Positions 28,286 to 37,888 are shown, counted from the first letter of the stretch. The stretch: DNA of 64,000 bases from Crenobacter luteus (GCF_004345725.1 NZ_SLXG01000010.1:32033-96032); one strand, 5' to 3'. Notes: generated by a model not told the origin, from the sequence alone. Numbers and translations are program-made.

Positions 28286-29413
28286 TCAGTTGCGCCCCGG
28301 TTCGCCGTACATCCAGCGCTCGCTCGCCTGCTGCACCACGTCGGACAGCGAGCCGCTGTCGGCGTGGATGTCGCGCAGCCACTGGCTGTCGATATTGCGC
28401 TTGAGCACCCGCTCGCGCAGCTGCGCGTGCTCGGACTCGGCGCCCAGCGCGATCGCGTGCGGCGTCAGCGCGTTCAGCGTCTCGAGCATGTCCTCCAGCA
28501 GGCTGGTCTGGCGCTGGCTGGCCGCGTCGACCAGCACCGCGTCGTAGCCGAAGCGGCAAGCCTGGAAGCGGTTGTAGCTGTAGGTCAGCTGGCGGTCCGG
28601 GTGGATGTCGTTCCAGTCCTCCTCGAAGCAGCGGCGCGCCAGCATCTGCGCGTAGGCGGCCAGCAGCACCGGCGTGTCGATCGCCAGTGGCGTGTCGCAG
28701 ATGCGGATCTCGACCGTGCCGTACTCGGGCTTGGGGCGGATGTCCCAGTAGAAGTCCTTCATCGACTCGACGATGCCCAGGTGCGCCATGCGCGCGAAGT
28801 AGTCGTTGAATTCGTCCCAGTTCTTCACCATCGGCATGCTGCCCGACAACGGGAAGGCGTTGACGCTGGTCAGCCGCGAGGTCTGGAACAGCGTGTCGAC
28901 GCCCTGGTGGAACGGCGACGACGCCGACAGCGCGATGAAGTGCGGAATGTAGCGCGCCAGGTAGTGCGTCAGCCGCACCGCGACGTCGCCGTTAGGGCAG
29001 CCGATATGGATGTGCTGGCCGTAGACGGTGAACTGCTTGGCGAGGTAGCCGTACAGCTCGGAGACCAGCCGGTAGCGCTCCTTCGGGTAGATGCGCTGGT
29101 CGCTCCAGTGCTGGAACGGGTGGCTGCCGCCGCCGGAAAGCCCGAGGTTGAGCTTCTCGGCGCTCTTGACCAGCAGCGCGCGGATCGCCAAGAGCTCGGC
29201 CAACATCGCGCGCGTGTCGCGGTGGACGGCGGTGCCGATCTCGATCATGCCCTGCGTGATCTCGGGCTTGATGTCGAAGCCGTGTTGTTCGCGGCCGATC
29301 AGCGCCAACAGGTCGTCCGAGCCGCGCGTCAGGTTGTAGTGGCGGCGGTTGACGATCATCAGCTCGAGCTCGACGCCCAGCGTCAGCGGCTCGCTGTTGG
29401 AAAATTCGAGCAT
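28286..29413 (-). CDS. ybdK: YbdK-type carboxylate-amine ligase (GCS2 family)
   Basis: This 375-residue protein of the glutamate-cysteine ligase 2 family opens with LTLGVELELMIVN. It continues with GGGSHPFQHWSDQRIYP, QFTVYGQHIHIGCPNGD, LSASSPFHQGVDT and TVEIRICDTPLAI. E. coli YbdK has weak glutamate-cysteine ligase activity; the true substrate is uncertain. It ends ten bases before the start side of the antiporter set and is probably cotranscribed after it. Confidence 0.87.
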   Translation of the reverse strand: MLEFSNSEPLTLGVELELMIVNRRHYNLTRGSDDLLALIGREQHGFDIKPEITQGMIEIGTAVHRDTRAMLAELLAIRALLVKSAEKLNLGLSGGGSHPFQHWSDQRIYPKERYRLVSELYGYLAKQFTVYGQHIHIGCPNGDVAVRLTHYLARYIPHFIALSASSPFHQGVDTLFQTSRLTSVNAFPLSGSMPMVKNWDEFNDYFARMAHLGIVESMKDFYWDIRPKPEYGTVEIRICDTPLAIDTPVLLAAYAQMLARRCFEEDWNDIHPDRQLTYSYNRFQACRFGYDAVLVDAASQRQTSLLEDMLETLNALTPHAIALGAESEHAQLRERVLKRNIDSQWLRDIHADSGSLSDVVQQASERWMYGEPGRN

Positions 29414-29422
29414 GGCGGTCTC

Positions 29423-30610
29423 CTATTCGCGGGTTTCGCCGGACAGCCGCAGCGACAGCCGCGTCATCACCGGGCCGATCAGTTCGAGGATGCACAGCGC
29501 GGCCAGCAGCGCGCCGGTCGCCACGCCCGCCTCGAGCATCGGGCTGGCGAGCAAGAGCAGCGTGAACGCGCCGCCGGACAGCGGCATCGCCGCCAGGCCG
29601 AGCAGCGCGCCCTGTTTGAGCGACAGGCCGTTGAAGCGCGCCGCCGCCAGCCAGCAGGCGACGCTGACGCCCAGCCGCACCAGCACGTAGAGCAGCGCGA
29701 CCGGCCAGTACATCGATAGCGAGGCCGGCGACAGCAGCGCGCCGGAGGCGACGAAGAAGGCGACGAAGAAGATGTGGCTGCGGCTGAGCAGGTCGGGCTC
29801 GGCGACGGTCTGGCCGCGCCTGAGGTTCTGCGACGCCATGCCGAACACGAGGAGCGCCATCGCCGGCAGCGTCTCCAGGAGTTCGGCGACGCCGACCACC
29901 AGCGCGATCAGCGCGAACAGCAGCACCTGCTGCGCACGCCGTTCGCCGCCGCCGAGCCAGGCGTTGAGCCGGATCGCCGCCATGCCGGCGACGAGGCCCA
30001 GCGCCGCCGAGCCGAGCATCAACCAGGCGGTCGACAGCAGCTTGTCGCCCGGCGCGGCCGAGTCGGCGACGCCCGAGTAGGCGAGCGCGAGGCCGAAGGC
30101 CATCAGCGCGAACAGCGTGTTCAGCCCGGTCGCGGTCGCCAGCCGCTCGCTGACCTGGCCCTCGGCGCGCGTTTCGCGGACAATTTCGAGGATCACCGCC
30201 GGGCTGGTCGCGACGCCGATCGCCGCCAGCAGTGCCGCGCCGACCGGCTTGAGGCCGAAGGACAGCAATAGCGCGTACAGCGCGACAAAGATCAACAGCG
30301 AGGTCAGCGCCGAGGTGCTCAGCAGCGCGGTCTCGCGCCTGAGCCAGTGCAGGTCGATGCGCCGGCCGATCTCGAACAGCGCCAGGCCCAGCGCCAGTTC
30401 GACGAACAGGCTGGCCTGGCTCAATGCCTGGTTGCCGACCAGGCCGAGGCCGGCCGGGCCGATCACCAGGCCGGCGAGCAGGTAGCCGGTGACGCCGGGC
30501 AGGCGGGCGACGCGCGTCGCGACCTGGCCGCCGATCGCGCCGAGCAGCAGCAAGAGGCCGAAGGCCGCCAAGGGGTTGAAGGACAGGGTGTGCCAGGAAA
30601 GGCCGTCCAT
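29423..30610 (-). CDS. CPA2-family cation/proton antiporter
   Basis: This 395-residue membrane protein has about 11-12 hydrophobic spans. It begins with FGLLLLLGAIGGQVATRVAR and GYLLAGLVIGPAGLGL, and continues with FEIGRRIDL and GVATSPAVILEIVRET, all typical of the Na/H exchanger fold (KefB/GerN-like) without a TrkA domain. The ATG at 30610 is preceded by AGGGAGA; the frame is open further up but without family sequence. The transported ion (Na, K or H) cannot be read from the sequence. Confidence 0.83.
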   Translation of the reverse strand: MDGLSWHTLSFNPLAAFGLLLLLGAIGGQVATRVARLPGVTGYLLAGLVIGPAGLGLVGNQALSQASLFVELALGLALFEIGRRIDLHWLRRETALLSTSALTSLLIFVALYALLLSFGLKPVGAALLAAIGVATSPAVILEIVRETRAEGQVSERLATATGLNTLFALMAFGLALAYSGVADSAAPGDKLLSTAWLMLGSAALGLVAGMAAIRLNAWLGGGERRAQQVLLFALIALVVGVAELLETLPAMALLVFGMASQNLRRGQTVAEPDLLSRSHIFFVAFFVASGALLSPASLSMYWPVALLYVLVRLGVSVACWLAAARFNGLSLKQGALLGLAAMPLSGGAFTLLLLASPMLEAGVATGALLAALCILELIGPVMTRLSLRLSGETRE

Positions 30611-30762
30611 GAGCGTTTCTCCCTCTGGGGTCTCCCGTCTTGTTGCGGGGTGACCGGGTGGCAAGGTTGGCCGAAGGCCGGGGCGTGACCCGTGCCGCGG
30701 TGGCGCGGGCTTGCCAATGGAATGACTATCTTAACGGTGACAGGTCGCGCAGGGGGAAGTTC

Positions 30763-31587
30763 ATGGTCTGGTTCGGATGGGGGCGGCGCAGCAAGGGGCG
30801 GCAGGCCGAACGCGCCGCGCGCGACAAACGGCTCGCCGGGCGCACGCGCGGCGTGCCGCTGACGGCGACGCTGGCGGACGAGGCGGTCGGCCGACTGGTC
30901 GCGCTGGCCGGCGCCATGCTCGACGGCAAGGATTTCGTCGCGGCCGGCGGGCTGGCCTGGGACGACGCGATCGGCGAGACGATCGCGCTGCAGGCCGCGC
31001 TGCCGGCGCTGGAGCTGGGCGCGGCGGCGCTCGAGGGCTGGCGCGAGATCATCGTCTACCCGGACGCCTTCGTCGCACGCGACCTGTGGGTCGACGACGC
31101 CGGGCTGATGCACGAGGGCGAGCAGGTGCTGGTCGGCCAGGCGCGCCACGACGGGCCGGTGGTGCTGTCGGCGCCCGACGCGCACGACTCGCTCGCGCTC
31201 GACGGCTGGAACGTCGTGATCCACGAAATCGCGCACAAGATCGACATGCTGTCCGGCGACGCCAACGGCTGCCCGCCGTTGCACAAGGGCATGAGTCGCG
31301 ACGAGTGGGCCGATAGCTGGGGCGAGGGCTACGAGCGCTTTTGCGCCGCGCTCGATGCCGGCGAAGAGGGCTGGCTCGACCCCTACGCGGCCGAACACCC
31401 GGCCGAATTCTTCGCGGTGCTGTCGGAGTACTTCTTCGAGGCGCCGCACTGGGTGCGCGACGATTTTCCGCAAATCTACCGGCAGTTGTCGCTATTCTAC
31501 CGGCAGGATCCGGCGGCCCGTCTGGCGCGCCTGCCGCTGTCCGTTCTGCTGTCCGGCCAGGGTGCGACCGGCGCGGGCGGCGTCTAG
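30763..31587 (+). CDS. mtfA: MtfA zinc metallopeptidase
   Basis: This 274-residue MtfA/DUF980 protein has the zinc motif HEIAHKID near residue 160 and a downstream glutamate in EFFAVLSEYFFE. WREIIVYPDAFV and PVVLSAPDAHDS are family blocks. In E. coli MtfA binds the repressor Mlc and so affects the glucose phosphotransferase system; it has peptidase activity in vitro. AGGGGGAAGTTC lies before the ATG at 30763. It is divergent from the antiporter gene. Confidence 0.9.
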   Translation: MVWFGWGRRSKGRQAERAARDKRLAGRTRGVPLTATLADEAVGRLVALAGAMLDGKDFVAAGGLAWDDAIGETIALQAALPALELGAAALEGWREIIVYPDAFVARDLWVDDAGLMHEGEQVLVGQARHDGPVVLSAPDAHDSLALDGWNVVIHEIAHKIDMLSGDANGCPPLHKGMSRDEWADSWGEGYERFCAALDAGEEGWLDPYAAEHPAEFFAVLSEYFFEAPHWVRDDFPQIYRQLSLFYRQDPAARLARLPLSVLLSGQGATGAGGV

Positions 31588-31613
31588 CCGCCGGTTCCGT
31601 CGAGGAGACGACG

Positions 31614-31886
31614 ATGATCTATCTGGTGGGGCGCCACCGGGTCAGCGATTACGCGCGCTGGAAGGCGGCGTTCGACGGGCGGGCCGAGGCGCGCCGGGCG
31701 GCCGGCCTCGAACTGCTGCAGTGCTGGCGCGCGCTCGACGACCCCGGCAATGTGTTCTTCGTGTTCGAGGTCGCCGACCTGGCCCGTGCGCGCGCCTTCG
31801 TCGTGCGCTGGGACGACGCGCCCGGGACGTTCGAGTCGGAGTTGCATTTCGTCGAGCGCGCCGCCGGCTGCCCACCGTGCGGCTGA
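31614..31886 (+). CDS. Small protein resembling an antibiotic-biosynthesis-monooxygenase fold
   Basis: This 90-residue protein begins MIYLVGRHRVSDYARWKAAF and contains VFFVFEVADLARARAFV. This beta-alpha-beta pattern is seen in ABM-type dimeric ferredoxin-like proteins. GAGGAG lies seven bases before the ATG. It follows mtfA by 26 bases and is probably cotranscribed. No substrate can be assigned, and several small alpha-beta barrel families would fit. Confidence 0.6.
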   Translation: MIYLVGRHRVSDYARWKAAFDGRAEARRAAGLELLQCWRALDDPGNVFFVFEVADLARARAFVVRWDDAPGTFESELHFVERAAGCPPCG

Positions 31887-31919
31887 GCAGGTGGCGGCCC
31901 TGCGGGCGGTGCGCTCCGT

Positions 31920-32654
31920 TCAGGCTGCCCGGCCGTGAGCCGGCGCGCCTTGGCCGCTGCGGGGCAGGGGGCGCCGCGCCGTCCGGCTCAGCACGGCCTG
32001 CGGCGGGCCCGAGGCCCATACCCTGCCGTCCCTCATCAGCACCAGATGGTCGGCGTGAACGGCGGCCGGCGACCGGTCGTCCAGTGCGACCACGATGCTG
32101 CGGCCCTCGCGGGCCAGGCGCGACAGCGTCTGCATCAGCCGCTGCAGCGGCTGCGGCGCCAGACCGGCCTCCAGCCCGTCGAGCAGCAGCGCCGGCGTGC
32201 CGCGTGCCAGCGCCTGCGCGACGTCGCCGAGGCGGCGTTCGCCGGCCGACAGCGTGTGCATGCGCGCCTCGGCCAGGTGGGCGAGTTCCATCGTCACGAG
32301 CGCGTGTTCGATGGCGAGCCGGTCTTCGTGACCGAAGGTGCCGAACCAGCCCAGCCGCCTGCGCCGTCCCCGGGCGACATGCTCGCGCAGCGTCAGCGAC
32401 GAGCCGTTCTTGTCCGGCGCGCCGAGCCGCGCGCAATCGTTCGCGCGCACGGGCCTGCCGAAAAAACGCACCGCGCCGTGGGCGCAGCCGGCCAGTGCGC
32501 AGAGCAGTGGGCTCGTGCCGGAGTCCGGGGCGCCGGCGATCACGCTGAGTCGGCGCGCCGGCAGATGCAGCAGGTCGATTTCGAGCGCGGTGCGCCCCCG
32601 CCGGTACGCGGTCAGCGCGCGGATTTCGAACGCCCAGTCGGTGGTTTCCGTCAT
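31920..32654 (-). CDS. Degenerate siderophore/heme-type ABC ATPase
   Basis: This 244-residue protein follows the FecE/FhuC/FepC pattern (SLTLREHVARGRRRRLGWFG near 86-105; HTLSAGERRLGDVAQALA at 133-150), but the catalytic core is broken. Walker A reads GAPDSGTS (41-48) with Thr in place of the essential Lys. Walker B reads LLLDGLE with Gly in place of the catalytic Glu. The H-loop region VVALDDRSP has no His. No permease or binding-protein gene is nearby. A Fur-like box lies upstream, so it is probably iron-regulated but unlikely to hydrolyse ATP. Confidence 0.75.
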   Translation of the reverse strand: MTETTDWAFEIRALTAYRRGRTALEIDLLHLPARRLSVIAGAPDSGTSPLLCALAGCAHGAVRFFGRPVRANDCARLGAPDKNGSSLTLREHVARGRRRRLGWFGTFGHEDRLAIEHALVTMELAHLAEARMHTLSAGERRLGDVAQALARGTPALLLDGLEAGLAPQPLQRLMQTLSRLAREGRSIVVALDDRSPAAVHADHLVLMRDGRVWASGPPQAVLSRTARRPLPRSGQGAPAHGRAA

Positions 32655-32718
32655 GGGGACCTCTCGGTTCTTCGGGGTGGTGGCGGTGTTTCGCCGCGCG
32701 TGGCGCGGCTAACGATTT

Positions 32719-32737
32719 GCTATTGATAATAATTCGT
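32719..32737 (-). promoter_or_regulatory. Fur-like box upstream of the degenerate ABC ATPase
   Basis: The 19 bases match the Fur consensus GATAATGATAATCATTATC at 13 positions, centred on GATAATAATT. It lies in the most AT-rich patch of an otherwise very GC-rich neighbourhood, 65 bases upstream of the ATPase start. It could also act on the plus-strand gene at 32832. Confidence 0.6.
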
Positions 32738-32831
32738 ATTTGTTTCTTATGCAAGCCCGTGGCGGGCTCGGCCAACCTTGTCGCCGGCGGCCGGCTACAA
32801 TAGCCCGGGTTCGAATCGTCGGGATTTGTCG

Positions 32832-33047
32832 ATGTATCTGGTGTTGATCGGTTGGCTGTACGTGGTGCTGATGTTCGCGGTGGCGCAGGAGAGCCTGATC
32901 CGCAGCGGCTTCGTGCTGTTTTTTCTCGGCGTGCTGCCGACCTGGCTGCTGATGTGGCTGACGGTGCGGCGCCGGCGTCTGAAGGCCGAGCTGGCGCGCG
33001 AGGCCGAAGAGGAGGCGCGGGCCAAGAAAGTGACGGGCGATTCTTGA
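32832..33047 (+). CDS. Small two-span membrane protein upstream of rpsB
   Basis: This 71-residue protein has two hydrophobic segments (about residues 2-20 and 26-44) and a charged tail (RRRRLKAELAREAEEEARAK). The ATG at 32832 is chosen because the protein then starts directly with the first membrane helix; the frame is open 18 codons more. TACAAT at 32796 could be a -10. The rpsB promoter overlaps its 3' end. Function is unknown. Confidence 0.6.
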   Translation: MYLVLIGWLYVVLMFAVAQESLIRSGFVLFFLGVLPTWLLMWLTVRRRRLKAELAREAEEEARAKKVTGDS

Positions 33048-33073
33048 GTTGCCGCGGCGCATGGTGCTACAAT
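33044..33073 (+). promoter_or_regulatory. Promoter of rpsB-tsf
   Basis: TTGAGT at 33044-33049, an 18-base gap and TACAAT at 33068-33073 form a sigma-70-like promoter. It overlaps the stop of the upstream small gene and leaves a leader of roughly 95 bases before rpsB. Confidence 0.6.
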
Positions 33074-33105
33074 CTTGCGCCGCCCGATTTTCGGGCTATT
33101 TCGCA

Positions 33106-33168
33106 CATTCGCGCCAAAGGGTGTCCGCAAGGATTAACTGCGCGAATGGAGGCTTAACCCTTTAGGAG
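33106..33168 (+). promoter_or_regulatory. rpsB mRNA leader with possible pseudoknot
   Basis: CATTCGCGC at 33106-33114 pairs perfectly with GCGCGAATG at 33140-33148. AAAGGG in the loop (33116-33121) is complementary to CCCTTT at 33158-33163, directly before the AGGAG binding site (33164-33168). The two pairings together form an H-type pseudoknot touching the ribosome binding site. S2 is known in other bacteria to repress its own mRNA through such a leader. The pairing is seen; the regulation is inference. Confidence 0.6.
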
Positions 33169-33173
33169 TTTTC

Positions 33174-33905
33174 ATGAGCACCTCCGTGACCATGCGTCAG
33201 ATGCTGGAAGCTGGCGTCCACTTCGGCCACCAAACCCGTTTCTGGAACCCGAAAATGTCGCAGTACATTTTCGGTTCGCGCAACAAGATCCACATCATCA
33301 ACCTGGAAAAGACGCTGCCGCTGTTCGTCGAGGCCCAGAACTACGTGCGTCGCCTCGCCGCCAACAAGGGCACCATCCTGTTCGTGGGTACCAAGCGCCA
33401 AGCTCGTGACATCGTGCGCGAAGAAGCCGCCCGCGCCGGCATGCCCTTCGTCGATCACCGCTGGCTCGGCGGCATGCTGACCAACTACAAGACCGTCAAG
33501 CAGTCGATCAAGCGCCTGGAAGACAAGCGTGCCGTGCTGGAAGGCGCCGGCGAAGCCGGTTACAGCAAGAAAGAACTGCTGGACCTCGAGCGAGAAGTCG
33601 AGAAGCTCGAGCGTTCGCTTGGCGGCATCAAGGACATGAAGGGTCTGCCGGACGCGATCTTCGTCATCGACACCGGCTACCAGAAGGGCACCATCGTCGA
33701 GGCCAAGAAGCTGGGCATCCCGGTGATCGGCGTCGTCGACACCAACAACAACCCGGAAGGCATCGACTACGTGATCCCGGGTAACGACGACTCCAGCCGC
33801 GCGATCCGCCTGTACGCCCGTGGTATCGCCGACGCGGTGCTCGAGGGTCGCGCCCAGTCGCTGCAGGAAATCGTCGCCGCCGAACCGGCTGCCGCTGCCG
33901 AGTAA
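33174..33905 (+). CDS. rpsB: 30S ribosomal protein S2
   Basis: This is the 243-residue S2 protein of the small subunit. Signatures are [20 protein letters not shown] near the start, [20 protein letters not shown] and [25 protein letters not shown] is five bases before the ATG. It is followed by a terminator-like hairpin and then tsf, the universal order. Its codon choice avoids the GTTGGCCGAG repeat entirely. Confidence 0.98.
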   Translation: MSTSVTMRQMLEAGVHFGHQTRFWNPKMSQYIFGSRNKIHIINLEKTLPLFVEAQNYVRRLAANKGTILFVGTKRQARDIVREEAARAGMPFVDHRWLGGMLTNYKTVKQSIKRLEDKRAVLEGAGEAGYSKKELLDLEREVEKLERSLGGIKDMKGLPDAIFVIDTGYQKGTIVEAKKLGIPVIGVVDTNNNPEGIDYVIPGNDDSSRAIRLYARGIADAVLEGRAQSLQEIVAAEPAAAAE

Positions 33906-33913
33906 GTCAGGCG

Positions 33914-33936
33914 AAAGGGGCGAAAGCCCCTTTTTT
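33914..33936 (+). terminator. Intrinsic terminator/attenuator between rpsB and tsf
   Basis: The 8-bp stem AAAGGGGC/GCCCCTTT with a GAAA tetraloop is followed by a T-run. It probably reduces readthrough from rpsB to tsf, as at the same place in E. coli. Confidence 0.85.
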
Positions 33937-33981
33937 CAGACCTGCCTCTACCCAATTCGCTGAATTCTAAGGAGTGTTAGC

Positions 33982-34854
33982 ATGGCGGAAATCACCGCAA
34001 AAATGGTCGCCGATCTGCGCGCCGCGACCGGTCTGGGCATGATGGAGTGCAAGAAGGCCCTGGTGGAAGCCGACGGCGACGTGGCCAAGGCTGAAGAGAT
34101 CCTGCGCATCAAGTCGGGCAACAAGGCCGCCAAGATGGCTGGCCGCATCGCCGCCGAAGGCGTGGTGTCGACCTACGTCGACGCCGGCGTCGGCGCGCTG
34201 GTCGAGATCAACTGCGAAACCGACTTCGTCGCCAAGGACGAGAACTTCCTCGCCTTCGCCGCCGCCGTCGCCAAGGCGGCTGCCGTCGCCAATCCGGCCG
34301 ACGTCGAGGCGCTGGCCAACGTCGCTACCGACTCCGGCGAAACCGTCGAAGAAGCGCGCAAGGCCATCATCGCCAAGCTCGGCGAGAACATGACCATCCG
34401 CCGCTTCGTCCGCTACGCGACCGAAGGCAAGGTGGCCACCTACCTGCACGGCAGCAAGATCGGCGTGATCGTCGACTTCGCCGGCGGCGACGAGCAACTC
34501 GGTCGCGACATCGCCATGCACATCGCCGCTTCCAAGCCGATCTGCGTGTCGAAAGAGCAGGTGCCGGCCGACAAGCTGGAAACCGAGCGCAAGATCTACA
34601 CCGCCCAGGCTGCCGAATCGGGCAAGCCGGCCGACATCGTCGCCAAGATGGTCGAAGGCCGCATCGCCAAGTACCTGGCCGAAGTGACCCTGCTGGGCCA
34701 GCCGTTCGTGAAGAACCCGGACCAGACCGTCGAGAAGCTGCTGGCCGAAAAGGGCGCCAAGGTGAACGCCTTCACCATGTTCGTGGTGGGCGAGGGCATC
34801 GAGAAGGCCGTGGTGGACTACGCCGCCGAAGTGGCCGCCGCCGCCAAGCTGTAA
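33982..34854 (+). CDS. tsf: Elongation factor Ts
   Basis: This 290-residue factor recycles EF-Tu by releasing GDP. The UBA-like N-terminus has [19 protein letters not shown]. The core has [14 protein letters not shown] and the later [15 protein letters not shown] block. AAGGAG is upstream of the ATG. Its length fits the long proteobacterial form (about 280-295). Confidence 0.98.
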   Translation: MAEITAKMVADLRAATGLGMMECKKALVEADGDVAKAEEILRIKSGNKAAKMAGRIAAEGVVSTYVDAGVGALVEINCETDFVAKDENFLAFAAAVAKAAAVANPADVEALANVATDSGETVEEARKAIIAKLGENMTIRRFVRYATEGKVATYLHGSKIGVIVDFAGGDEQLGRDIAMHIAASKPICVSKEQVPADKLETERKIYTAQAAESGKPADIVAKMVEGRIAKYLAEVTLLGQPFVKNPDQTVEKLLAEKGAKVNAFTMFVVGEGIEKAVVDYAAEVAAAAKL

Positions 34855-34878
34855 GCTAGCATTTACCGATGCCAGCGA

Positions 34879-34909
34879 AAAACGGCACCCTGATTCAGGG
34901 TGCCGTTTT
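34879..34909 (+). terminator. Rho-independent terminator between tsf and pyrH
   Basis: A 14-bp stem (AAAACGGCACCCTG and its complement) with a 3-base loop ends in TTTT. It falls 25 bases after the tsf stop and 38 bases before the pyrH start, so pyrH needs readthrough or a promoter right there. Confidence 0.85.
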
Positions 34910-34946
34910 GCAAACCAAGACAAACAACCGCGTAACCGAGGTGAAC

Positions 34947-35666
34947 ATGAGCCAAGCCCCCGCCTACAAACGCATCCTGCTCAAGCTGTCCGGCGAGGCC
35001 CTGATGGGTGACGACAGCTATGGCATCAACCGCGCCACGATCGAGCAGATTGTCGGGCAGATCAAGGAAGTCGTTGACCTCGGCGTGCAAGTCGGCATCG
35101 TGATCGGCGGCGGCAACATCTTCCGCGGCGTCGCGCCGGCGGCCGCTGGCATGGATCGCGCCACGGCCGACTATATGGGCATGATGGCGACCGTGATGAA
35201 CGCGCTGGCGCTCAAGGACGCGATGACCGGCGTCGGCCTGGTCGCCCGCGTGCAGTCGGCGCTGACCATGCAGCAGATCGCCGAGCCCTACGTGCGCGGC
35301 AAGGCGATGCAGTATCTTGAAGAAGGCAAGGTGGTGATCTTCGCCGCCGGCACCGGCAACCCGTTCTTCACCACCGACACCGCGGCGGCGCTGCGCGGCA
35401 TGGAGATGAACGTCGACATCATGCTGAAGGCGACCAAGGTCGACGGCGTGTACACCGACGACCCGAAGAAAAATCCGGACGCGGTGCGCTACCAGACGCT
35501 GACCTTCGACGAGGCGATCGGCCGCAACCTGAAGGTGATGGACGCGACCGCCTTCGCGCTGTGCCGCGACCAGAAGCTCAATATCAAGGTGTTCAGCATC
35601 TTCAAGGCCGGCGGACTCAAGCGGGTCGTGCTTGGCGAAGACGAGGGCACGCTGGTACACTGCTGA
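34947..35666 (+). CDS. pyrH: UMP kinase
   Basis: This 239-residue hexameric kinase phosphorylates UMP to UDP. It begins with [15 protein letters not shown] and contains [44 protein letters not shown] and [14 protein letters not shown] chose the ATG at 34947 because ACCGAGGTG lies before it and the family starts there; the frame is open earlier through the terminator. Confidence 0.97.
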   Translation: MSQAPAYKRILLKLSGEALMGDDSYGINRATIEQIVGQIKEVVDLGVQVGIVIGGGNIFRGVAPAAAGMDRATADYMGMMATVMNALALKDAMTGVGLVARVQSALTMQQIAEPYVRGKAMQYLEEGKVVIFAAGTGNPFFTTDTAAALRGMEMNVDIMLKATKVDGVYTDDPKKNPDAVRYQTLTFDEAIGRNLKVMDATAFALCRDQKLNIKVFSIFKAGGLKRVVLGEDEGTLVHC

Positions 35667-35688
35667 CCGATTTCAAATGAATACCCAG

Positions 35689-35727
35689 GGGCGGAAACGG
35701 CGACATGCCGCTTTCCGCCTTGTTTTT
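35689..35727 (+). terminator. Terminator-like hairpin between pyrH and frr
   Basis: The 8-bp stem GGCGGAAA/TTTCCGCC plus an inner 4-bp stem with a one-base bulge is followed by TTGTTTTT. It is the third such element in the rpsB-frr block, suggesting each gene's level is set separately. Confidence 0.75.
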
Positions 35728-35758
35728 CCGAATACCCTAAGAAGCGACGGAGCAGTCC

Positions 35759-36316
35759 ATGATCAACGACGTCAAGAAGTCGGCCGAAACCAAGATGCAG
35801 AAAACCCTGGAGGCGTTCAAGAACGACCTGGCCAAGGTGCGCACCGGCCGCGCCCACACCGGCATCCTCGACCATGTCACCGTCGACTACTACGGTAGCG
35901 ACACCCCGATCAACCAGGTCGCCAACGTCACGCTGATCGACGCGCGCACCATCGGCGTGCAGCCGTGGGAAAAGAGCATGGCTGCCAAGATCGAGAAGGC
36001 GATCCGCGATTCCGACCTCGGCCTGAACCCGGCGGCGATGGGCGACATCATCCGCGTGCCGATGCCGATGCTGACCGAAGAGCGCCGCCGTGACCTGATC
36101 AAGGTCGTACGCAGCGAGGCCGAGGGGGCGCGCGTCGCGGTGCGCAACGTGCGTCGCGACGGCAACAACGAACTGAAGAACCTGATCAAGGACAAGGCGA
36201 TCACCGAAGACGAGGAGCGCCGCGCCCAGGACGACATCCAGAAGCTGACCGACAAGTACATCGCCGAGATCGACAAGGCGCTGGCAGTCAAGGAAGCCGA
36301 CCTGATGGCGGTCTGA
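35759..36316 (+). CDS. frr: Ribosome recycling factor
   Basis: This 185-residue factor splits post-termination ribosomes with EF-G. Family blocks are [59 protein letters not shown] and RNVRRDGNN. The length is exactly that of the family. It ends 10 bases before uppS. Confidence 0.98.
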   Translation: MINDVKKSAETKMQKTLEAFKNDLAKVRTGRAHTGILDHVTVDYYGSDTPINQVANVTLIDARTIGVQPWEKSMAAKIEKAIRDSDLGLNPAAMGDIIRVPMPMLTEERRRDLIKVVRSEAEGARVAVRNVRRDGNNELKNLIKDKAITEDEERRAQDDIQKLTDKYIAEIDKALAVKEADLMAV

Positions 36317-36326
36317 GGAGCCTCTC

Positions 36327-37076
36327 TTGTTCGGCAGCTCTACCCAAACCATTCCGAACGTGCCGGAGGTCCCGCGGCACGTTGCCATCATCATGGATGG
36401 CAACGGCCGCTGGGCCAAGAAGCGCTTCCTGCCGCGCGTCGCCGGCCACCGCAAGGGGCTGGAGGCCGTTCGCGATACCGTGTCGGCCTGTTCCGAGCTC
36501 GGCGTCGGCTACCTGACGCTGTTCGCGTTCTCGACCGAGAACTGGCGTCGTCCGCAGGAGGAGGTCTCCTTCCTGATGGATCTGTTCCTGCGCGCGCTCG
36601 AGAACGAGGTCGACCGCCTGGCGCGCAACAACATCCGCCTGAAGGTGATCGGCTCGCGCGAGCGCTTCGCGCCCGAGTTGGCCGAGCGCATCGCCGCGGC
36701 CGAGGCCAGGACCGCCGGCAACGGCGGGCTGACGCTGACCATCGCCGCCGACTACGGCGGTCGCTGGGATATCCTGCAGGCGGCCAACGCCGCGCTGGCG
36801 GCCGGCGCGACGACGCTCGACGAGGCGACGCTGGCCGCGCATCTGTCGATGGCCTACGCGCCCGAGCCCGACCTGTTCATCCGCACCGGCGGCGAGACGC
36901 GCATCAGCAACTTCCTGATGTGGCAACTGGCCTATACCGAACTCTATTTCACCGACCTGTTGTGGCCCGACTTCGGACGCGCCGCGCTCGACGCCGCGTT
37001 CGCCTCCTACCGCCGGCGCGAGCGCCGTTTCGGTCGCACCAGCGAACAACTGCCCGAAGGCCTGCGGCGCCCCTAG
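36327..37076 (+). CDS. uppS: Undecaprenyl diphosphate synthase (TTG start)
   Basis: This 249-residue cis-prenyltransferase makes the C55 lipid carrier for peptidoglycan and lipopolysaccharide. It has [20 protein letters not shown] with catalytic Asp24, [15 protein letters not shown] and the C-terminal [18 protein letters not shown]. The start is a TTG at 36327 with GAGGAG six bases upstream; no in-frame ATG precedes the catalytic motif. It is one base from cdsA. Confidence 0.95.
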   Translation: MFGSSTQTIPNVPEVPRHVAIIMDGNGRWAKKRFLPRVAGHRKGLEAVRDTVSACSELGVGYLTLFAFSTENWRRPQEEVSFLMDLFLRALENEVDRLARNNIRLKVIGSRERFAPELAERIAAAEARTAGNGGLTLTIAADYGGRWDILQAANAALAAGATTLDEATLAAHLSMAYAPEPDLFIRTGGETRISNFLMWQLAYTELYFTDLLWPDFGRAALDAAFASYRRRERRFGRTSEQLPEGLRRP

Positions 37077-37077
37077 C

Positions 37078-37884
37078 ATGCTCATTCCCCGAATCCTGAC
37101 CGCGCTGGTGCTGCTGCCCTTGATGCTCGCCGCGCTGTTCGTCTTCCCGCCGGCGGCCTGGGCGGCGTTCTCGGCGCTCGTCGTCGGCCTCGCGCTGTGG
37201 GAATTTTCCCGCATGGTCGCGATGCCGCGCGGCGTCCAGACGCTGTACCTGGTCGGCTCGGCGCTTGCGGCGGCGGCCTGCTGGTTCACCGGCTGGCGCC
37301 CCGGCCCGTGGCTGCACGGCGTCGCGCTGCTGGTCTGGCTGGTGCTGGCGCCCTTGTGGCTCGCCCGGCGCTGGACGCTCAAGGACGGCTGGGCTGCGCG
37401 CGCGCTCGGCTGGGCGCTGATGTGGCCGGCCTGGTTCGCCCTCCTCGACTGGCGACCGACCCCCGAGCCCGCGCACGCTTACGCGCTTTTGGCGGTGATG
37501 GGACTCGTGTGGGTCGCCGACATCGCGGCCTATTTTTCCGGCAAGGCCTTCGGTCGCCACAAGCTCGCGCCGGCGATCAGCCCGGGCAAGAGCTGGGAGG
37601 GCGTCGCCGGCGCCGCGGTCGCGGTCGCCGTTTACGCCTATTTCGTCAGCGGCCAGGGCTGGCTCGGCCAACCTCTGCCGCTGTTCGCGCTGTTGCCGTT
37701 GGCGCTGGCGCTGACCGCGGTCAGCGTGGTCGGAGATCTGCTCGAGTCGTGGTTCAAGCGTGCCGCCGGCGTCAAGGACAGCAGCGCGCTGCTGCCCGGG
37801 CACGGCGGCGTCTACGACCGCATCGACAGCCTGATCGCGGTGCTCGCGGTCGGCAACGCGCTGCGCGCGCTCCTTGGAGGCTGA
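37078..37884 (+). CDS. cdsA: Phosphatidate cytidylyltransferase
   Basis: This 268-residue membrane enzyme makes CDP-diacylglycerol, the precursor of all phospholipids. It has about seven hydrophobic spans and the signature [20 protein letters not shown] followed by [10 protein letters not shown] near the C-terminus. The ISPGKSWEG block is also typical. It starts two bases after the uppS stop; the dxr ribosome binding site lies within its end. Confidence 0.95.
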   Translation: MLIPRILTALVLLPLMLAALFVFPPAAWAAFSALVVGLALWEFSRMVAMPRGVQTLYLVGSALAAAACWFTGWRPGPWLHGVALLVWLVLAPLWLARRWTLKDGWAARALGWALMWPAWFALLDWRPTPEPAHAYALLAVMGLVWVADIAAYFSGKAFGRHKLAPAISPGKSWEGVAGAAVAVAVYAYFVSGQGWLGQPLPLFALLPLALALTAVSVVGDLLESWFKRAAGVKDSSALLPGHGGVYDRIDSLIAVLAVGNALRALLGG

Positions 37885-37888
37885 CGCG

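Noticed and set aside
27308..29719. 803-codon plus-strand open frame over nudC and ybdK
   Set aside because: Antisense shadow; both minus-strand proteins have full catalytic motifs, and the frame runs through the terminator at 27369-27407.
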